Of a stretch of 54,102 nucleotides of DNA, positions 11,127-19,797 are shown one piece after another. The translations under genes and the position numbers were made by a program. The stretch's first letter is position 1; every line of letters starts with the position of its first letter. The notes under the pieces are model-generated. The model was given only the letters and a program-made list of their open reading frames with translations. It made no database searches and was not told the DNA's origin. Location of the stretch: positions 64,001 through 118,102 of IMG/VR virus record IMGVR_UViG_3300018481_000003, one strand, 5' to 3'. The stretch comes from a virus.

Positions 11127-11342
11127 ATGCCAGCGATGAACCCAATGGAGAGTATGGGGGGAGCCTTCTCACCACGTACTACCAGGTCACAGATGCCGAT
11201 GGCGCCACAGCAACGGTTCAACATGACCCCAGGGCTGATGACGCCGGGGTCGATGCCGCAGTCGAAGCTGGGTGCGATGCGGCCACCGACCACACCTCAG
11301 CCAGGGATGAGATCGGCACGGACCATCGGGGGGATGCGATGA
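11127..11342 (+). CDS. Met/Pro/Gln-rich small protein
   Basis: 71 aa with a strong Shine-Dalgarno (TAGGAG 6 nt before ATG). It is low-complexity and basic (MAPQQRF, MTPGLMTPGS), probably disordered. It overlaps the next small gene by ATGA. Function unknown. Confidence 0.65.
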   Translation: MPAMNPMESMGGAFSPRTTRSQMPMAPQQRFNMTPGLMTPGSMPQSKLGAMRPPTTPQPGMRSARTIGGMR

Positions 11343-11440
11343 GCGACGACAACGACGAGATCCCCGAGAACCCTGACGCTGGTGAGGACGAGCGGGATGT
11401 CGATGCGGTTCCCGACAACTCTGAGGAAGTGTCAGCCTGA
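11339..11440 (+). CDS. 33-aa acidic protein
   Basis: ATGA overlap at the start and TGATG overlap with the endolysin at the end. The product is very acidic (DDNDEIPENPDAGEDERD). The exact overlaps on both sides and the codon-phase fit support translation. It may only couple endolysin translation, or act as an acidic partner of the basic protein encoded just upstream. Confidence 0.6.
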   Translation: MSDDNDEIPENPDAGEDERDVDAVPDNSEEVSA

Positions 11441-12423
11441 TGGCGCTTCCCGCAGGCACCTTCCCCTACGGCTACGCCAAGGATGGTGATGGCGTTCTGG
11501 GTATGGGCACAGCGTTGACCATTGCCCAGTTGGAACTGAAGGCCACCGTCTACAAGCTGCACCCCGAGTTGTGGCGGCGCTTCAAGGCGCTGATGCAGGC
11601 TGCTCAAAGGGTTGGTGTACCTCTTGGTGTCGGCACCGGCTGGCGGGTCCAGCCCAATCCGCCACCAGCAGGCTTCGCCCCGCCTGGCAACTCCAACCAC
11701 GAAGGTTTCCCCGCTGACGGCGTGACCGGTGGCGCAGTTGCTATCGACACCGTGCCCCAACCTTCATGGGGCTGGATGGAACAGAACCTCAAGGCCTATG
11801 GCCTCAAGAGCTTCCGCAACGTCAACAACGAGCCGTGGCACATCCAACCCGCCGAGATCCCTAACTCTCGGTCGTGGCGTACGACACCGTGGAAGCTGGC
11901 TCCGTTCGCCTTGCCCGGTGCTCCAACGCCGCCCCCAGTGACGACGGTCCCCTGGTACACGAAGCTGATGGCGTCGATGCCAATCCTCACGCTTGGCATG
12001 AAAGGCATCTTCGTCAAGAGGATGCAGCACTTCCTCGCTATCGCTGGGACGATGTCCCCGACCAACCCCGCCAACTTCGATGGTGTCTTCGGTAGTGGCA
12101 CGTTGGGTGCTCTGAACAAGTTCCTTGCCACCGGGGGGCGCCCTCAGAACGGGGTGTGCGACAACTACGTGTGGAACTGGTTCATGGCGGCAAGCGACGG
12201 TATCCCATCACTTGCCAGGGGTGCTCAAGGTACTGACGTGGCCCGCATGCAACGGATGCTCGGTGCCAACGGGTTCATGGACCCGGCTAACCAAGGGAAC
12301 TTCGACGGCGAGTTCGGTAGTGGCACCGAGGGTGCCTTGAAGAAGTTCCAGTCAGCCAAGGCGCTGACCGTGGACGGCAAGTGTGGGCCGCAAACGTGGA
12401 CAGCGTTGTTGAAGACGCCCTGA
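11440..12423 (+). CDS. Endolysin: M15-type peptidase plus two peptidoglycan-binding domains
   Basis: 327 aa. The N-terminal D-Ala-D-Ala carboxypeptidase/VanY-like domain has H87 (SNHEGF), D103 (AIDTV) and H134 (NEPWH), matching the SxHxxG...D...ExxWH zinc pattern with a longer gap than usual before the Asp. Two PG-binding-1 repeats follow (about 185-250 and 255-325; LTLGMKGIFVKRMQHFL and LARGAQGTDVARMQRML). It would cleave cell-wall peptide cross-links. No signal peptide is present, so it needs the holin next door. Start overlaps the previous stop (TGATG). Confidence 0.9.
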   Translation: MALPAGTFPYGYAKDGDGVLGMGTALTIAQLELKATVYKLHPELWRRFKALMQAAQRVGVPLGVGTGWRVQPNPPPAGFAPPGNSNHEGFPADGVTGGAVAIDTVPQPSWGWMEQNLKAYGLKSFRNVNNEPWHIQPAEIPNSRSWRTTPWKLAPFALPGAPTPPPVTTVPWYTKLMASMPILTLGMKGIFVKRMQHFLAIAGTMSPTNPANFDGVFGSGTLGALNKFLATGGRPQNGVCDNYVWNWFMAASDGIPSLARGAQGTDVARMQRMLGANGFMDPANQGNFDGEFGSGTEGALKKFQSAKALTVDGKCGPQTWTALLKTP

Positions 12424-12432
12424 TGTTCCCTG

Positions 12433-12702
12433 ATGTTCAAAGGCCGATCCGTCATCGAGATCATGGTGCTGGCGTTCACCTTCGTCGTCGCCGTCTCGAT
12501 CATGGGGTTGGCCGTCATGATCATCATTGTCGAGTCGAGGAACCCCGAAGCAGATACCGGCCTCATCGCCAACACGCTGATGTCTCTCATCAGCGGCATC
12601 CTCGGTGCTCTGCTGGGACTCATCGCTGGAAAGTCATCGTCTGTGGCAGGCTCTGGCGACAGCTTGCATGACCGGCCCGACAAGACAGACGACGGGCTAT
12701 GA
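12433..12702 (+). CDS. Holin-like two-TM protein
   Basis: 89 aa. Two hydrophobic segments (about 8-34, [18 protein letters not shown]; and 45-65, [18 protein letters not shown]) are followed by a charged hydrophilic tail. Size, topology and position right after the endolysin fit a holin that forms membrane lesions at lysis. The sequence family itself is not recognised. Confidence 0.78.
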   Translation: MFKGRSVIEIMVLAFTFVVAVSIMGLAVMIIIVESRNPEADTGLIANTLMSLISGILGALLGLIAGKSSSVAGSGDSLHDRPDKTDDGL

Positions 12703-13580
12703 GTCCGTTCGCTCCGCTCTATTTGCTGTCGGCCATTGCTGGCGTGGCAGGGACAGCGGTCCTTGGAACACTCGCTGCCCAGGCAGACACACCACCTGCG
12801 GAACCAATCACCACGGTCGAGCCGTTCACGCCGCCGAAGAGTGAGCAGGTTCTGACTGGTGATACACCAAGCGATACAGCAGTATCCGACTTACCTGAAC
12901 CTGAAGCCGGTCCACGTGGCCCAGCCGGTCCACCCGGACCTGAAGGACCACCCGGACAGGACGGACAGGACGGACAGCCAGGAGAGCAAGGCCCACCAGG
13001 AGAAGTCGGCCCACCAGGTAGTGACGGAGAGGACGGGGCAACTGGACCCCGAGGAGTCATCGGACCACCAGGTAGTGACGGAAGCGATGGCGAGGATGGT
13101 CCACCGGGACCACAAGGTGAGGCGGGTAGTGACGGAGTTGCGGGGGCGCAAGGTGAGCGAGGCGTACCGGGAGAGCCAGGCGAGAGCGGGATACCGGGCG
13201 CTCAGGGCGAAACGGGTGAGACTGGAGCACCTGGTCCTGCGGGACCGCAAGGCGAGGCAGGCGAACCGGGCGAGGCGGGAGAGCCGGGAGCGCAAGGGCC
13301 ACCGGGAGAGTCAGTGACCGGCCCTGCTGGTCCTGCTGGACCTACTGGACCTACCGGAGCGACGGGGGCTGTTGGACCTGTGGGTCCACCTGGAGAATCA
13401 ATCGTGGGACCACCGGGGGAACAGGGAATCCAAGGGGAGCCTGGTCCGCAAGGTCCGCAAGGTGAGCAGGGGCCACCTGGCCCTGCCGGTGGTCTGGCCT
13501 GCCCAGCAGGATTCGCCCCTGGAACGCTCACCCTCAACTCACCAGGTGGTCAGGTCACCCTGTACACCTGCCTTGGATAA
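12699..13580 (+). CDS. Secreted or membrane-anchored collagen-like protein in the lysis cassette
   Basis: 293 aa, ATGA-coupled to the holin-like gene. The N-terminus is a signal peptide or TM anchor ([23 protein letters not shown]). After a linker, about 65 Gly-X-Y triplets (about residues 70-270) are followed by a short Cys-containing beta tail ([14 protein letters not shown] ... TLYTCLG). Unlike the tail-fibre collagen at 8630 it has an export signal and lies between two holin-like genes. A role at the cell envelope is an inference from these two facts. Confidence 0.8.
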   Translation: MSPFAPLYLLSAIAGVAGTAVLGTLAAQADTPPAEPITTVEPFTPPKSEQVLTGDTPSDTAVSDLPEPEAGPRGPAGPPGPEGPPGQDGQDGQPGEQGPPGEVGPPGSDGEDGATGPRGVIGPPGSDGSDGEDGPPGPQGEAGSDGVAGAQGERGVPGEPGESGIPGAQGETGETGAPGPAGPQGEAGEPGEAGEPGAQGPPGESVTGPAGPAGPTGPTGATGAVGPVGPPGESIVGPPGEQGIQGEPGPQGPQGEQGPPGPAGGLACPAGFAPGTLTLNSPGGQVTLYTCLG

Positions 13581-13592
13581 GGAGATATCACA

Positions 13593-13799
13593 ATGCTTGC
13601 AGAGATCATGGATGCACCAGAGTTCGGGGAGATCATGTTCCTCGTCGGGTTCATCCTCTTCGTCATCGAGTTCGTCCGACTGGTCGCCCTCTCCGGTGAC
13701 CGTGCGACATCATGGGGCTACCACTGGCTGCTCGTCGTCGCTGGTCTGGCGTGCATCTCACTCGGATGGCTGGCCCTTCCCACAGACCCAACCCCCTAG
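13593..13799 (+). CDS. Second small two-TM (holin/antiholin-like) protein
   Basis: 68 aa with a consensus Shine-Dalgarno (AAGGAGATATCACA before ATG). Two TM segments (MFLVGFILFVIEFVRLV and WLLVVAGLACISLGWLAL) are separated by a short charged loop. Two small membrane proteins flanking a lysis gene often act as holin and antiholin, but which is which cannot be told from sequence. Confidence 0.72.
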   Translation: MLAEIMDAPEFGEIMFLVGFILFVIEFVRLVALSGDRATSWGYHWLLVVAGLACISLGWLALPTDPTP

Positions 13800-13832
13800 T
13801 GGAGTAGTATCCGCATACCCGAAGGAGACACA

Positions 13833-13913
13833 ATGAGTGACCCAAACCTTCCCCCGACCGATCCGCCCGACCCGGACGAACCGGACCCGGACGACCCGGT
13901 TGTTCCTGAGTGA
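13833..13913 (+). CDS. 26-aa Pro/Asp-rich peptide
   Basis: GAAGGAGA Shine-Dalgarno, ATG at 13833, and a stop that overlaps the next GTG (GTGA). The product is a Pro-Asp repeat (PDPDEPDPDDPV). The Shine-Dalgarno and exact overlap argue for translation. Function unknown. Confidence 0.55.
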   Translation: MSDPNLPPTDPPDPDEPDPDDPVVPE

Positions 13914-14140
13914 CCGGTAAGAAGCCGGTGGAAGAACCGGCGCCTTCTGTTGAAGATGCGGGAATCTCCCAGGAGGCTGCCGCGGATGAACAGCCTGCAC
14001 GTGACGACGAAGTACAGGCTGTTCATCCCCAAAGACAGATGGTTCCACCGACTGTCACGAAGAAGCAGCGCAAGGGCCGCTACAACAGCGACCCTAACTG
14101 GTACCCCGATCCCGACAAGCCGTTGGAACGGGGTTACTGA
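13910..14140 (+). CDS. Small disordered charged protein
   Basis: 76 aa, GTG start coupled by GTGA. The first half is acidic and the second half basic and aromatic (VTKKQRKGRYNSDPNWYPDP). No domain recognised. It ends just before a perfect palindrome. Confidence 0.58.
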   Translation: MTGKKPVEEPAPSVEDAGISQEAAADEQPARDDEVQAVHPQRQMVPPTVTKKQRKGRYNSDPNWYPDPDKPLERGY

Positions 14141-14146
14141 AAGACC

Positions 14147-14164
14147 CAGCCTGCTAGCAGGCTG
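14147..14164. repeat. 18-bp perfect palindrome with GCTAGC core
   Basis: CAGCCTGCTAGCAGGCTG, self-complementary over 18 bp, between two + genes. There is no U-tract. It lies immediately before a possible -10 (GATAGT 14166-14171) for the next gene, so an operator is at least as likely as a terminator. Confidence 0.6.
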
Positions 14165-14180
14165 AGATAGTCTCTGATAC

Positions 14181-14588
14181 GTGGCTATCAGGGTCGATCG
14201 CGAGATATTCGACGCCGTAGGCGCAGGATCTACTGCTGGTGGTCTTCGCTTCTACGACGACGGCACTCGCCAAGCTCCTTGGCAGCCTCGACCCTTCATG
14301 TCCAAGAGCGAGTTCATCGTCACCGAGGCGATGCGTTTGATGGCCGTTCCTGCTGATTTGATCCGTCAACAGGTCCCACCTGTTCCTCAACAATTGTTCC
14401 CGGAGCAGTTCGGGTATAACGACGTGCCTTTGACGATTGACGATGTCCTCGACACCGACCGTTGGACGCCCACGATTCGTAGCTGGGTATCCGGTACTCC
14501 TCGGGCGCCTCGTCGTCAGGACTATCAGCAGGACATGTGGAGCGGAACTCTCCGAGGATTCAACGCCTCACCGAACATAGCGGGGTAA
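14181..14588 (+). CDS. Probable virion or assembly protein, unknown
   Basis: 135 aa, GTG start with no good Shine-Dalgarno. GATAGT lies 9 nt upstream, so a short-leader transcript is possible. It contains FMSKSEFIVTEAMRLMAVPADLIRQQ and a Pro-rich middle. No family recognised. Confidence 0.6.
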   Translation: MAIRVDREIFDAVGAGSTAGGLRFYDDGTRQAPWQPRPFMSKSEFIVTEAMRLMAVPADLIRQQVPPVPQQLFPEQFGYNDVPLTIDDVLDTDRWTPTIRSWVSGTPRAPRRQDYQQDMWSGTLRGFNASPNIAG

Positions 14589-14592
14589 CACA

Positions 14593-14844
14593 ATGGCAGC
14601 GAATGATTCCGAGTCGATGAACATGGCCTTCGCCCAAGGCACCATTGACAGCACCTACATCCAGTTGACTCCCGACCGCAAGAACGTGGAGAACCCACCG
14701 ATCGAGCGTCTGACCTGGCCGACCTACCGCCAGGCCGAGGCCCACCTGGACCCGCCGCACTTGGAGGCCCATCTCCAGCACGCCCTGCGTCCAGTCGAGC
14801 GCAAGGTTCGGGGCGGTTTCGGCGGCGACACTTCCAGCATCTGA
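14593..14844 (+). CDS. Small protein, unknown
   Basis: 83 aa. ATG follows GGGGTAACACA, and the TGATG overlap couples it to the next gene. It is hydrophilic with no motif recognised (QAEAHLDPPHLEAHLQHALRP). Confidence 0.58.
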   Translation: MAANDSESMNMAFAQGTIDSTYIQLTPDRKNVENPPIERLTWPTYRQAEAHLDPPHLEAHLQHALRPVERKVRGGFGGDTSSI

Positions 14845-15059
14845 TGCTCAAGGGCCGCAACTTTGACAGCTTCCAACAGGGGGCTGGCACAGCACCGGAG
14901 CCGACCAGCTACGAGTGTGCCGAGTGCGGTTTCTCCTCGTCCAACCGCAAGCACTTCAAGAGCAGTGGTGAGGACGGCCAGAAGACCTGCGCTACCGGCC
15001 ACTACGAGCGTGACGGCCAACTCAAGCGACAGAAGAACATGTACGCCAGGGGGCGCTGA
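14844..15059 (+). CDS. Small zinc-finger protein
   Basis: 71 aa with TGATG overlaps on both sides. CAECGF followed by a His (KHFKSS) and KTCATGH gives a C2...CH-type metal site, so nucleic-acid or protein binding is plausible. The C-terminus is basic (LKRQKNMYARGR). Confidence 0.65.
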   Translation: MLKGRNFDSFQQGAGTAPEPTSYECAECGFSSSNRKHFKSSGEDGQKTCATGHYERDGQLKRQKNMYARGR

Positions 15060-15778
15060 TGCCACGTCGAACCAGTCGGGACAACCCTGACCAACTCAAG
15101 ATGTTCATGACCAAGGCCGAGATCATGCACAACTACGAGCCGTTGGAAGGCGACTTGATGGAGGTAGGTGATTACGAGCGCACGTCATCTCCGCTTCGCT
15201 CTACTCGGGTACCTGGTGAGATGACCGTTGATCGGCAGAACCTTCACGACCCGGATCAGAAGCGGATGGCCTTTGCTTCTGGCACTGGTGACTACGTGCG
15301 TGGTCCTCGTCCCGAGACTCACGAAGAGTTTTGGGGGCGCAAGCAAGAAGAAGCGCAGATGGACCCCATTGACTACAGCGAGCGGGTTCAGATCGGGTCG
15401 CACAACACCGGCAAGCCATTCGGTATCACATCAGCACTCAATCGACCCAGCGCCCCCAAGATGCCCAAGTCAGATGCTGCGGGCAACCTCACTACCTCTG
15501 CTCTGGATGAATACGAGTGGCATGAGCACTCGTACTTGGAACGTAAAGCTGATGAATGGAACATGGCGAACGAGAATCGCCCCAGCCTCTTTGAGTCGGT
15601 GCGGGCCGAGGGCGTAAAGAAGCCGGTCCACCTGTCCACGCAGTTCATGGGTCCAGGGGGCCAGAACCAGATCGTCGGGGGTCACCATCGTCTCGCTTCG
15701 GCCCGAGATGAGGATTACATCCCAGTTGAGCATCACGCCGACATTTGGGACGCCCAGTCGTACAAGGGATACACCTGA
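15059..15778 (+). CDS. ParB/sulfiredoxin-fold-like protein
   Basis: 239 aa. The last third carries SLFESVRAEGVKKPVHL, then QIVGGHHRLASA and DYIPVEHH. The G-HHR-x2-A signature is that of ParB/Srx-like domains found in phage morphogenesis regions. The N-terminal 140 aa is charged and not recognised. There it could act as a nuclease or nucleotide-binding accessory; the activity cannot be told. Confidence 0.68.
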   Translation: MPRRTSRDNPDQLKMFMTKAEIMHNYEPLEGDLMEVGDYERTSSPLRSTRVPGEMTVDRQNLHDPDQKRMAFASGTGDYVRGPRPETHEEFWGRKQEEAQMDPIDYSERVQIGSHNTGKPFGITSALNRPSAPKMPKSDAAGNLTTSALDEYEWHEHSYLERKADEWNMANENRPSLFESVRAEGVKKPVHLSTQFMGPGGQNQIVGGHHRLASARDEDYIPVEHHADIWDAQSYKGYT

Positions 15779-16401
15779 TGCCCCGCTTAGTGGCCTGCGC
15801 TCCGTGCGCCATCCTTCAACGCCTGCCCGACGTGCCCAGGGGGACGCCGATGGTTCGGGCACGTCTGGAATGGGAGACTGGCGAGGAGTTCGTCTACAAG
15901 GACGACGACGGTATGCCGCTGATGGTCCCGGCATACGACCCTTTGCTGGAGAACTTCGTTCGTGCTCATGAGCATCACATGCCCGAAGAGATGTTCCTCA
16001 ACGGCCAGGTGATCAACGTCTGGCAGGTAGACCAGAAGACCTGGGACGCCGTGGATGTGGTGACACAGATCAAGACGGAACTGAACGAGCAGTATCACCG
16101 CAACTTCGAAGACCGTGACTTCTATCGGGACGGGGCGGCGGCGTGCTACAACGAGCACGGCAACCCTGATCTGACGACTGGCTGTCGGGACTTCATGAGC
16201 GATGAGAAGATGATCGGCCAGGGTAGCTACAAGGTCGAGGGCAACGTCCACACCGTGCCGCCGAAGCTCCGCATGTACCTCTGTCACATGTGTCCGTACA
16301 TGCAGAGCTATGTGCAGGTCGAGATTCGGCGCCGCAAAGGTGGTTATGACACCAACAAGGCGTTGGAACATCGAGCACGTCACCGCAAGTCTCGTCGATG
16401 A
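15778..16401 (+). CDS. Cys-containing probable virion accessory protein
   Basis: 207 aa from the ATG that overlaps the previous stop (TGATG). It has an N-terminal CAPCAILQRLP motif and a C-terminal CHMCPY pair, with a basic tail (KALEHRARHRKSRR). Paired CxxC at both ends may form a zinc or disulfide structure. Function unknown. Confidence 0.62.
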   Translation: MPRLVACAPCAILQRLPDVPRGTPMVRARLEWETGEEFVYKDDDGMPLMVPAYDPLLENFVRAHEHHMPEEMFLNGQVINVWQVDQKTWDAVDVVTQIKTELNEQYHRNFEDRDFYRDGAAACYNEHGNPDLTTGCRDFMSDEKMIGQGSYKVEGNVHTVPPKLRMYLCHMCPYMQSYVQVEIRRRKGGYDTNKALEHRARHRKSRR

Positions 16402-18782
16402 TCACCTACATCTATCCGTTTGATACCTGGCTATTGACGTTTGATCCGTCAACGGCCCCAGAGGAGATCACAGACGGCGTTGATCCGACCGGTGACTTCA
16501 CCGCTCAGGCCCATGTGACCTACCTGCCCAACGACGCCTCTGCGGGCTTGTTCTGGCGGGCAGGGGCTACGACCTTCTACTGGTTGACCCGTCATGTCGG
16601 CATCGAGGAAGAGCCTCCGTTCTTCAACGTCATCCCTCGTAGCGAGACTTGGTTGCGGATCGAGTACGACTTCGTCAACGAACTGGTCCGTCTCTCCAGC
16701 AGCAGCGACCTACTCACCTGGCAGTACCACAGAGACATCTACTCCCCGGAAGCTCCCGGCGAGGTCGGAGTCGTGCTTGTGCCGGACACTGAAACGCCGA
16801 TACTTGAGCAAACGTCGATAGCCGATTATCGGCTGTTCAACGAGGTCATCTCGCCAGACCCGCCGGGAGGCCTGCCGACCCAGCAGCTTGATGTGCCCTT
16901 CGTACAGTCGGACCCCGGATTGTCGATTGGAACGTTCAGCCACACCGTAGAACCACATGTCCATGGGTTGCTCAGCGCTCAGTTTGGTGACCTGGAGGTC
17001 GATATCGGCAAGAGTGCCATTTGGTTGCAGTTCCTCGTAGACGACCTGTTCATCACCGACATCAACACTGGTGACCAGCGCTACTGGGTGGTCAACTGGT
17101 CGGCCACGCTCCCTGAGGCCAAACACAACATCTCAGGGACCAACTTCTTTGTGGAGCCTCAGACCTGGCGCCGAGAGCAGTTCGAAGCGGCATCGAAGGC
17201 TTGGAACTACGGCGACGATGACTGGTGCGTGTTCATCGACGGTCACGAATGCCTGAGCTTCGACAACCGCTCGTTGCCCGACGACTTCGAAACCAACATC
17301 CTCAAGTCATGGATCTACCGGGAGATCGCCAGGGCTGTCGAGCGAGGCCATGATCAGGCCTATCTGCCATTCTTCGCCTACCTCAAGTACACCGATCTCC
17401 AGAACGTCACGTACCCCGCCAGCGCTGATCCTGACGAGCGGGGGTACATCACCCAGGCCATCTCAGTGCCCTGGTATTACCCTGCTGGTTGGTTGTGTCG
17501 GTTGATCAAAGTCTCGGCATTGCGTGATCTCGACTTCGACTGGTCAAGTATCGACGTACCGGTACCGACGCCACCGGCTGGTGATCCTCCCTCTACGGAC
17601 GCCAAGGCCCAGGTCATCAGCTACGGCTACATGCATTGGAACCGTCTAGACGTTGATCCCGGCTTCGTAGAGGTCGAGGAACTGAACGAGGCCAACGACG
17701 ACGGTTACCGGATGCGTTGCTTGTTGTCGATGGCCCGGCCGATAACTGGGATTCCTTATGGCAATCCGTACGGCAAACCGTGGTATGACCCTTCCACTGA
17801 TCCTGTGTCCTACCCAGGTCCGTGGGCTGTTGACACAATGAGCACACTCGATCCGCTCTTGGCGACGACCATCGAGGAGTCAGGGCACACCGCACCTCAT
17901 GCGCTGACTGCTGGAGTCGGGGTACCCCTGTATGACACCGTGGCTCGGCTCAACCTGCGTGACGGCCTGTGGTACGAGGCTGGTGTCAGCGGCAACGTTC
18001 CTCTGGCTTGGGACGACACCCAGCAGGTGTGGGTACCGCTGTACGACCCCGATCAGTGGGAAGAACTGGGCATCGATGCCGATCTCCTGCCGGAACCGCC
18101 ACCGTCGAACATGGCGCTACGGATGGACGGAGTCTCCGGTACCTACGCCCGAACTTCGGACTCGGCCTTCCTCGACTACGCCTACGGCTTCACGCTGACA
18201 GCATCACTGGCGCCCAATGACTGGACACCGGCTACCCGCAAGGTGATCGTCTCCAAGTGGGGCGCAGCCGGTCAACGGTCCTACTACTGGGCGCTTGACC
18301 CTGACGGCATCGTCGTCGTCACGTCCCGAGATGGCACTGCTGAGGCCGAGGCCAAGTTGGTCTACAACTTCGGCATCCTTGGTGACGGGGAGATGGTGGA
18401 CTTGGCCGTCAGCTTCGCCACCGACAACATCACCAAGCTGGACAAGGCCATCTTCTGGCGGCAGGTGAGCGGTATATGGGTACCGCTCAATGAGCTTGCT
18501 GCCGATCTCAAGGCGATTCCGGTGACGGCGCCCAACCCCGACTACCTGCCGTTGTTCAACTCCACTGCGGAGATCGAGGTCGGCGCCAGAACAAGTGGCA
18601 CGGTCGGCAACTTCGCTGGGCTGTTCCGCCTCGTATCGATCCGCTCGGGTGTCGGTGAGGACACGGTCGGCGGCGCCGAACAGGCCCGCATGCGTGGTGA
18701 CCTCACGTCCAATCCGACGTACGACATTTACGGCAACACCTGGTCGAACCTCGGAGGCTGGGACTACGAGGCAGTGACGTGA
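16398..18782 (+). CDS. Large multi-domain tail protein with LamG-like C-terminus
   Basis: 794 aa, ATGA-coupled. Domains in order: an N-terminal beta-sandwich (about 30-150), a central region (about 185-370) with QFEAASKAWNYGDDDWCVF and FIDGHE, which resembles the core of GT-A glycosyltransferase-like folds, a beta-rich middle, then a LamG/concanavalin module (about 575-790; FTLTASLAPNDWTP ... YLPLFNSTAEIEVGAR). Likely a minor tail or host-binding protein. The glycosyltransferase resemblance is weak and catalytic ability is unproven. Confidence 0.68.
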   Translation: MITYIYPFDTWLLTFDPSTAPEEITDGVDPTGDFTAQAHVTYLPNDASAGLFWRAGATTFYWLTRHVGIEEEPPFFNVIPRSETWLRIEYDFVNELVRLSSSSDLLTWQYHRDIYSPEAPGEVGVVLVPDTETPILEQTSIADYRLFNEVISPDPPGGLPTQQLDVPFVQSDPGLSIGTFSHTVEPHVHGLLSAQFGDLEVDIGKSAIWLQFLVDDLFITDINTGDQRYWVVNWSATLPEAKHNISGTNFFVEPQTWRREQFEAASKAWNYGDDDWCVFIDGHECLSFDNRSLPDDFETNILKSWIYREIARAVERGHDQAYLPFFAYLKYTDLQNVTYPASADPDERGYITQAISVPWYYPAGWLCRLIKVSALRDLDFDWSSIDVPVPTPPAGDPPSTDAKAQVISYGYMHWNRLDVDPGFVEVEELNEANDDGYRMRCLLSMARPITGIPYGNPYGKPWYDPSTDPVSYPGPWAVDTMSTLDPLLATTIEESGHTAPHALTAGVGVPLYDTVARLNLRDGLWYEAGVSGNVPLAWDDTQQVWVPLYDPDQWEELGIDADLLPEPPPSNMALRMDGVSGTYARTSDSAFLDYAYGFTLTASLAPNDWTPATRKVIVSKWGAAGQRSYYWALDPDGIVVVTSRDGTAEAEAKLVYNFGILGDGEMVDLAVSFATDNITKLDKAIFWRQVSGIWVPLNELAADLKAIPVTAPNPDYLPLFNSTAEIEVGARTSGTVGNFAGLFRLVSIRSGVGEDTVGGAEQARMRGDLTSNPTYDIYGNTWSNLGGWDYEAVT

Positions 18783-19228
18783 GCAGCCTGATCAGCCTGA
18801 TCACCGTCGAGGGCGTTCTCGCTCAGGGCGATGATCTGAAGAACGCAGCTCCGCAGAAATGGGCGAGGCCTCTATATGACGGTATCCGCTCCCAATTCCG
18901 CACTATCGCCCTGACTCGGGCACCCGAGGAACTCGCTCGCTGGTGGCTCAACCGGGAACGGCTCTCCAACTGGTCGGGCGTCTTGTGTTGGAACAACCCG
19001 ATGTCCTACGAGGCCTGGGTGATCGATCAGGTCCGTGAGTTCCTGGCCAACGGCTGGGACATGGCCTTCCTGCTCACCAGCAACCCCGATATTGCCAACG
19101 TGGTGCAGGGCATGGGCGTGTTGACTTTGACCGTTGGCACGCCAATCCATCCCCCTGGTTGGCGTGCCGACGATACGTCATTCCAACCCTGGGACCAGCT
19201 AGTTGATACTCTAGATCCACGGCTCTAA
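18779..19228 (+). CDS. Divergent HAD-like protein, possibly inactive
   Basis: 149 aa, GTG start coupled by GTGA. LISLITVEGVLAQGDD sits where HAD hydrolases carry DxDG, and AFLLTSNPDI resembles the motif II Ser/Thr strand. The catalytic Asp positions are replaced (TVEG), so if it is HAD-derived it is probably not a phosphatase. Found between tail genes. Assignment tentative. Confidence 0.5.
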   Translation: MSSLISLITVEGVLAQGDDLKNAAPQKWARPLYDGIRSQFRTIALTRAPEELARWWLNRERLSNWSGVLCWNNPMSYEAWVIDQVREFLANGWDMAFLLTSNPDIANVVQGMGVLTLTVGTPIHPPGWRADDTSFQPWDQLVDTLDPRL

Positions 19229-19240
19229 GGGAGGTATCCC

Positions 19241-19795
19241 ATGTCGGATGACTACGGCAACTCGATCTCGACTGGTGACGCCCTTGCCGCCGCAGGTACG
19301 GCATACACCGCTTACCAGAGCTATCAACGTGTCGCCCCGTTCATCAAGGGGGCCTCTGAAGCAGCCTCTGGCGCAGGACTCGGGATGACGCTTGGACCGG
19401 CAGCCGCCAGGGCGGCGGCTGGATTCGGTGCCCGACTCGCAGTTGGCGCAGGAGCGTCAGCCGCCGCAGGAGCAGCTTCAGGGGTAGCCGCAGGAGCGGC
19501 CGCAGGCTCGGTGGTGCCAGGCATTGGAACAGTTGCCGGTGCCGCCATCGGAGCAATCGCTCCGTTGATCATCCCGCACACTCCGTTGGCCAAGCCGATC
19601 AGGGCCATCCCACTCATCGGCAACATCCTGTCGCCCAAGAAGGCCGAGAAGAAGGACGAAGGGTATGTCGGCGGCGAGCTTGCACCGGAACCTGGATCGA
19701 TCTCGGCAACCGGCGCAAGTCATGGTGTTACTGGACCGGAGTACGCCGCCTCCAACCGGGCTGACTACCACGCCGGTCGAGGGTTCAGGAGATAG
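19241..19795 (+). CDS. Gly/Ala-rich hydrophobic (glycine-zipper) protein
   Basis: 184 aa with a strong AAGGGAGG Shine-Dalgarno. Residues about 45-125 are small and hydrophobic with GxxxG/A repeats (AGAGASAAAGAASGVAAGAA, VAGAAIGAIAPLII), which can insert in membranes. The C-terminus is polar. This is a composition seen in virion proteins that penetrate membranes; the role is inferred. Confidence 0.65.
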   Translation: MSDDYGNSISTGDALAAAGTAYTAYQSYQRVAPFIKGASEAASGAGLGMTLGPAAARAAAGFGARLAVGAGASAAAGAASGVAAGAAAGSVVPGIGTVAGAAIGAIAPLIIPHTPLAKPIRAIPLIGNILSPKKAEKKDEGYVGGELAPEPGSISATGASHGVTGPEYAASNRADYHAGRGFRR

Positions 19796-19797
19796 TT

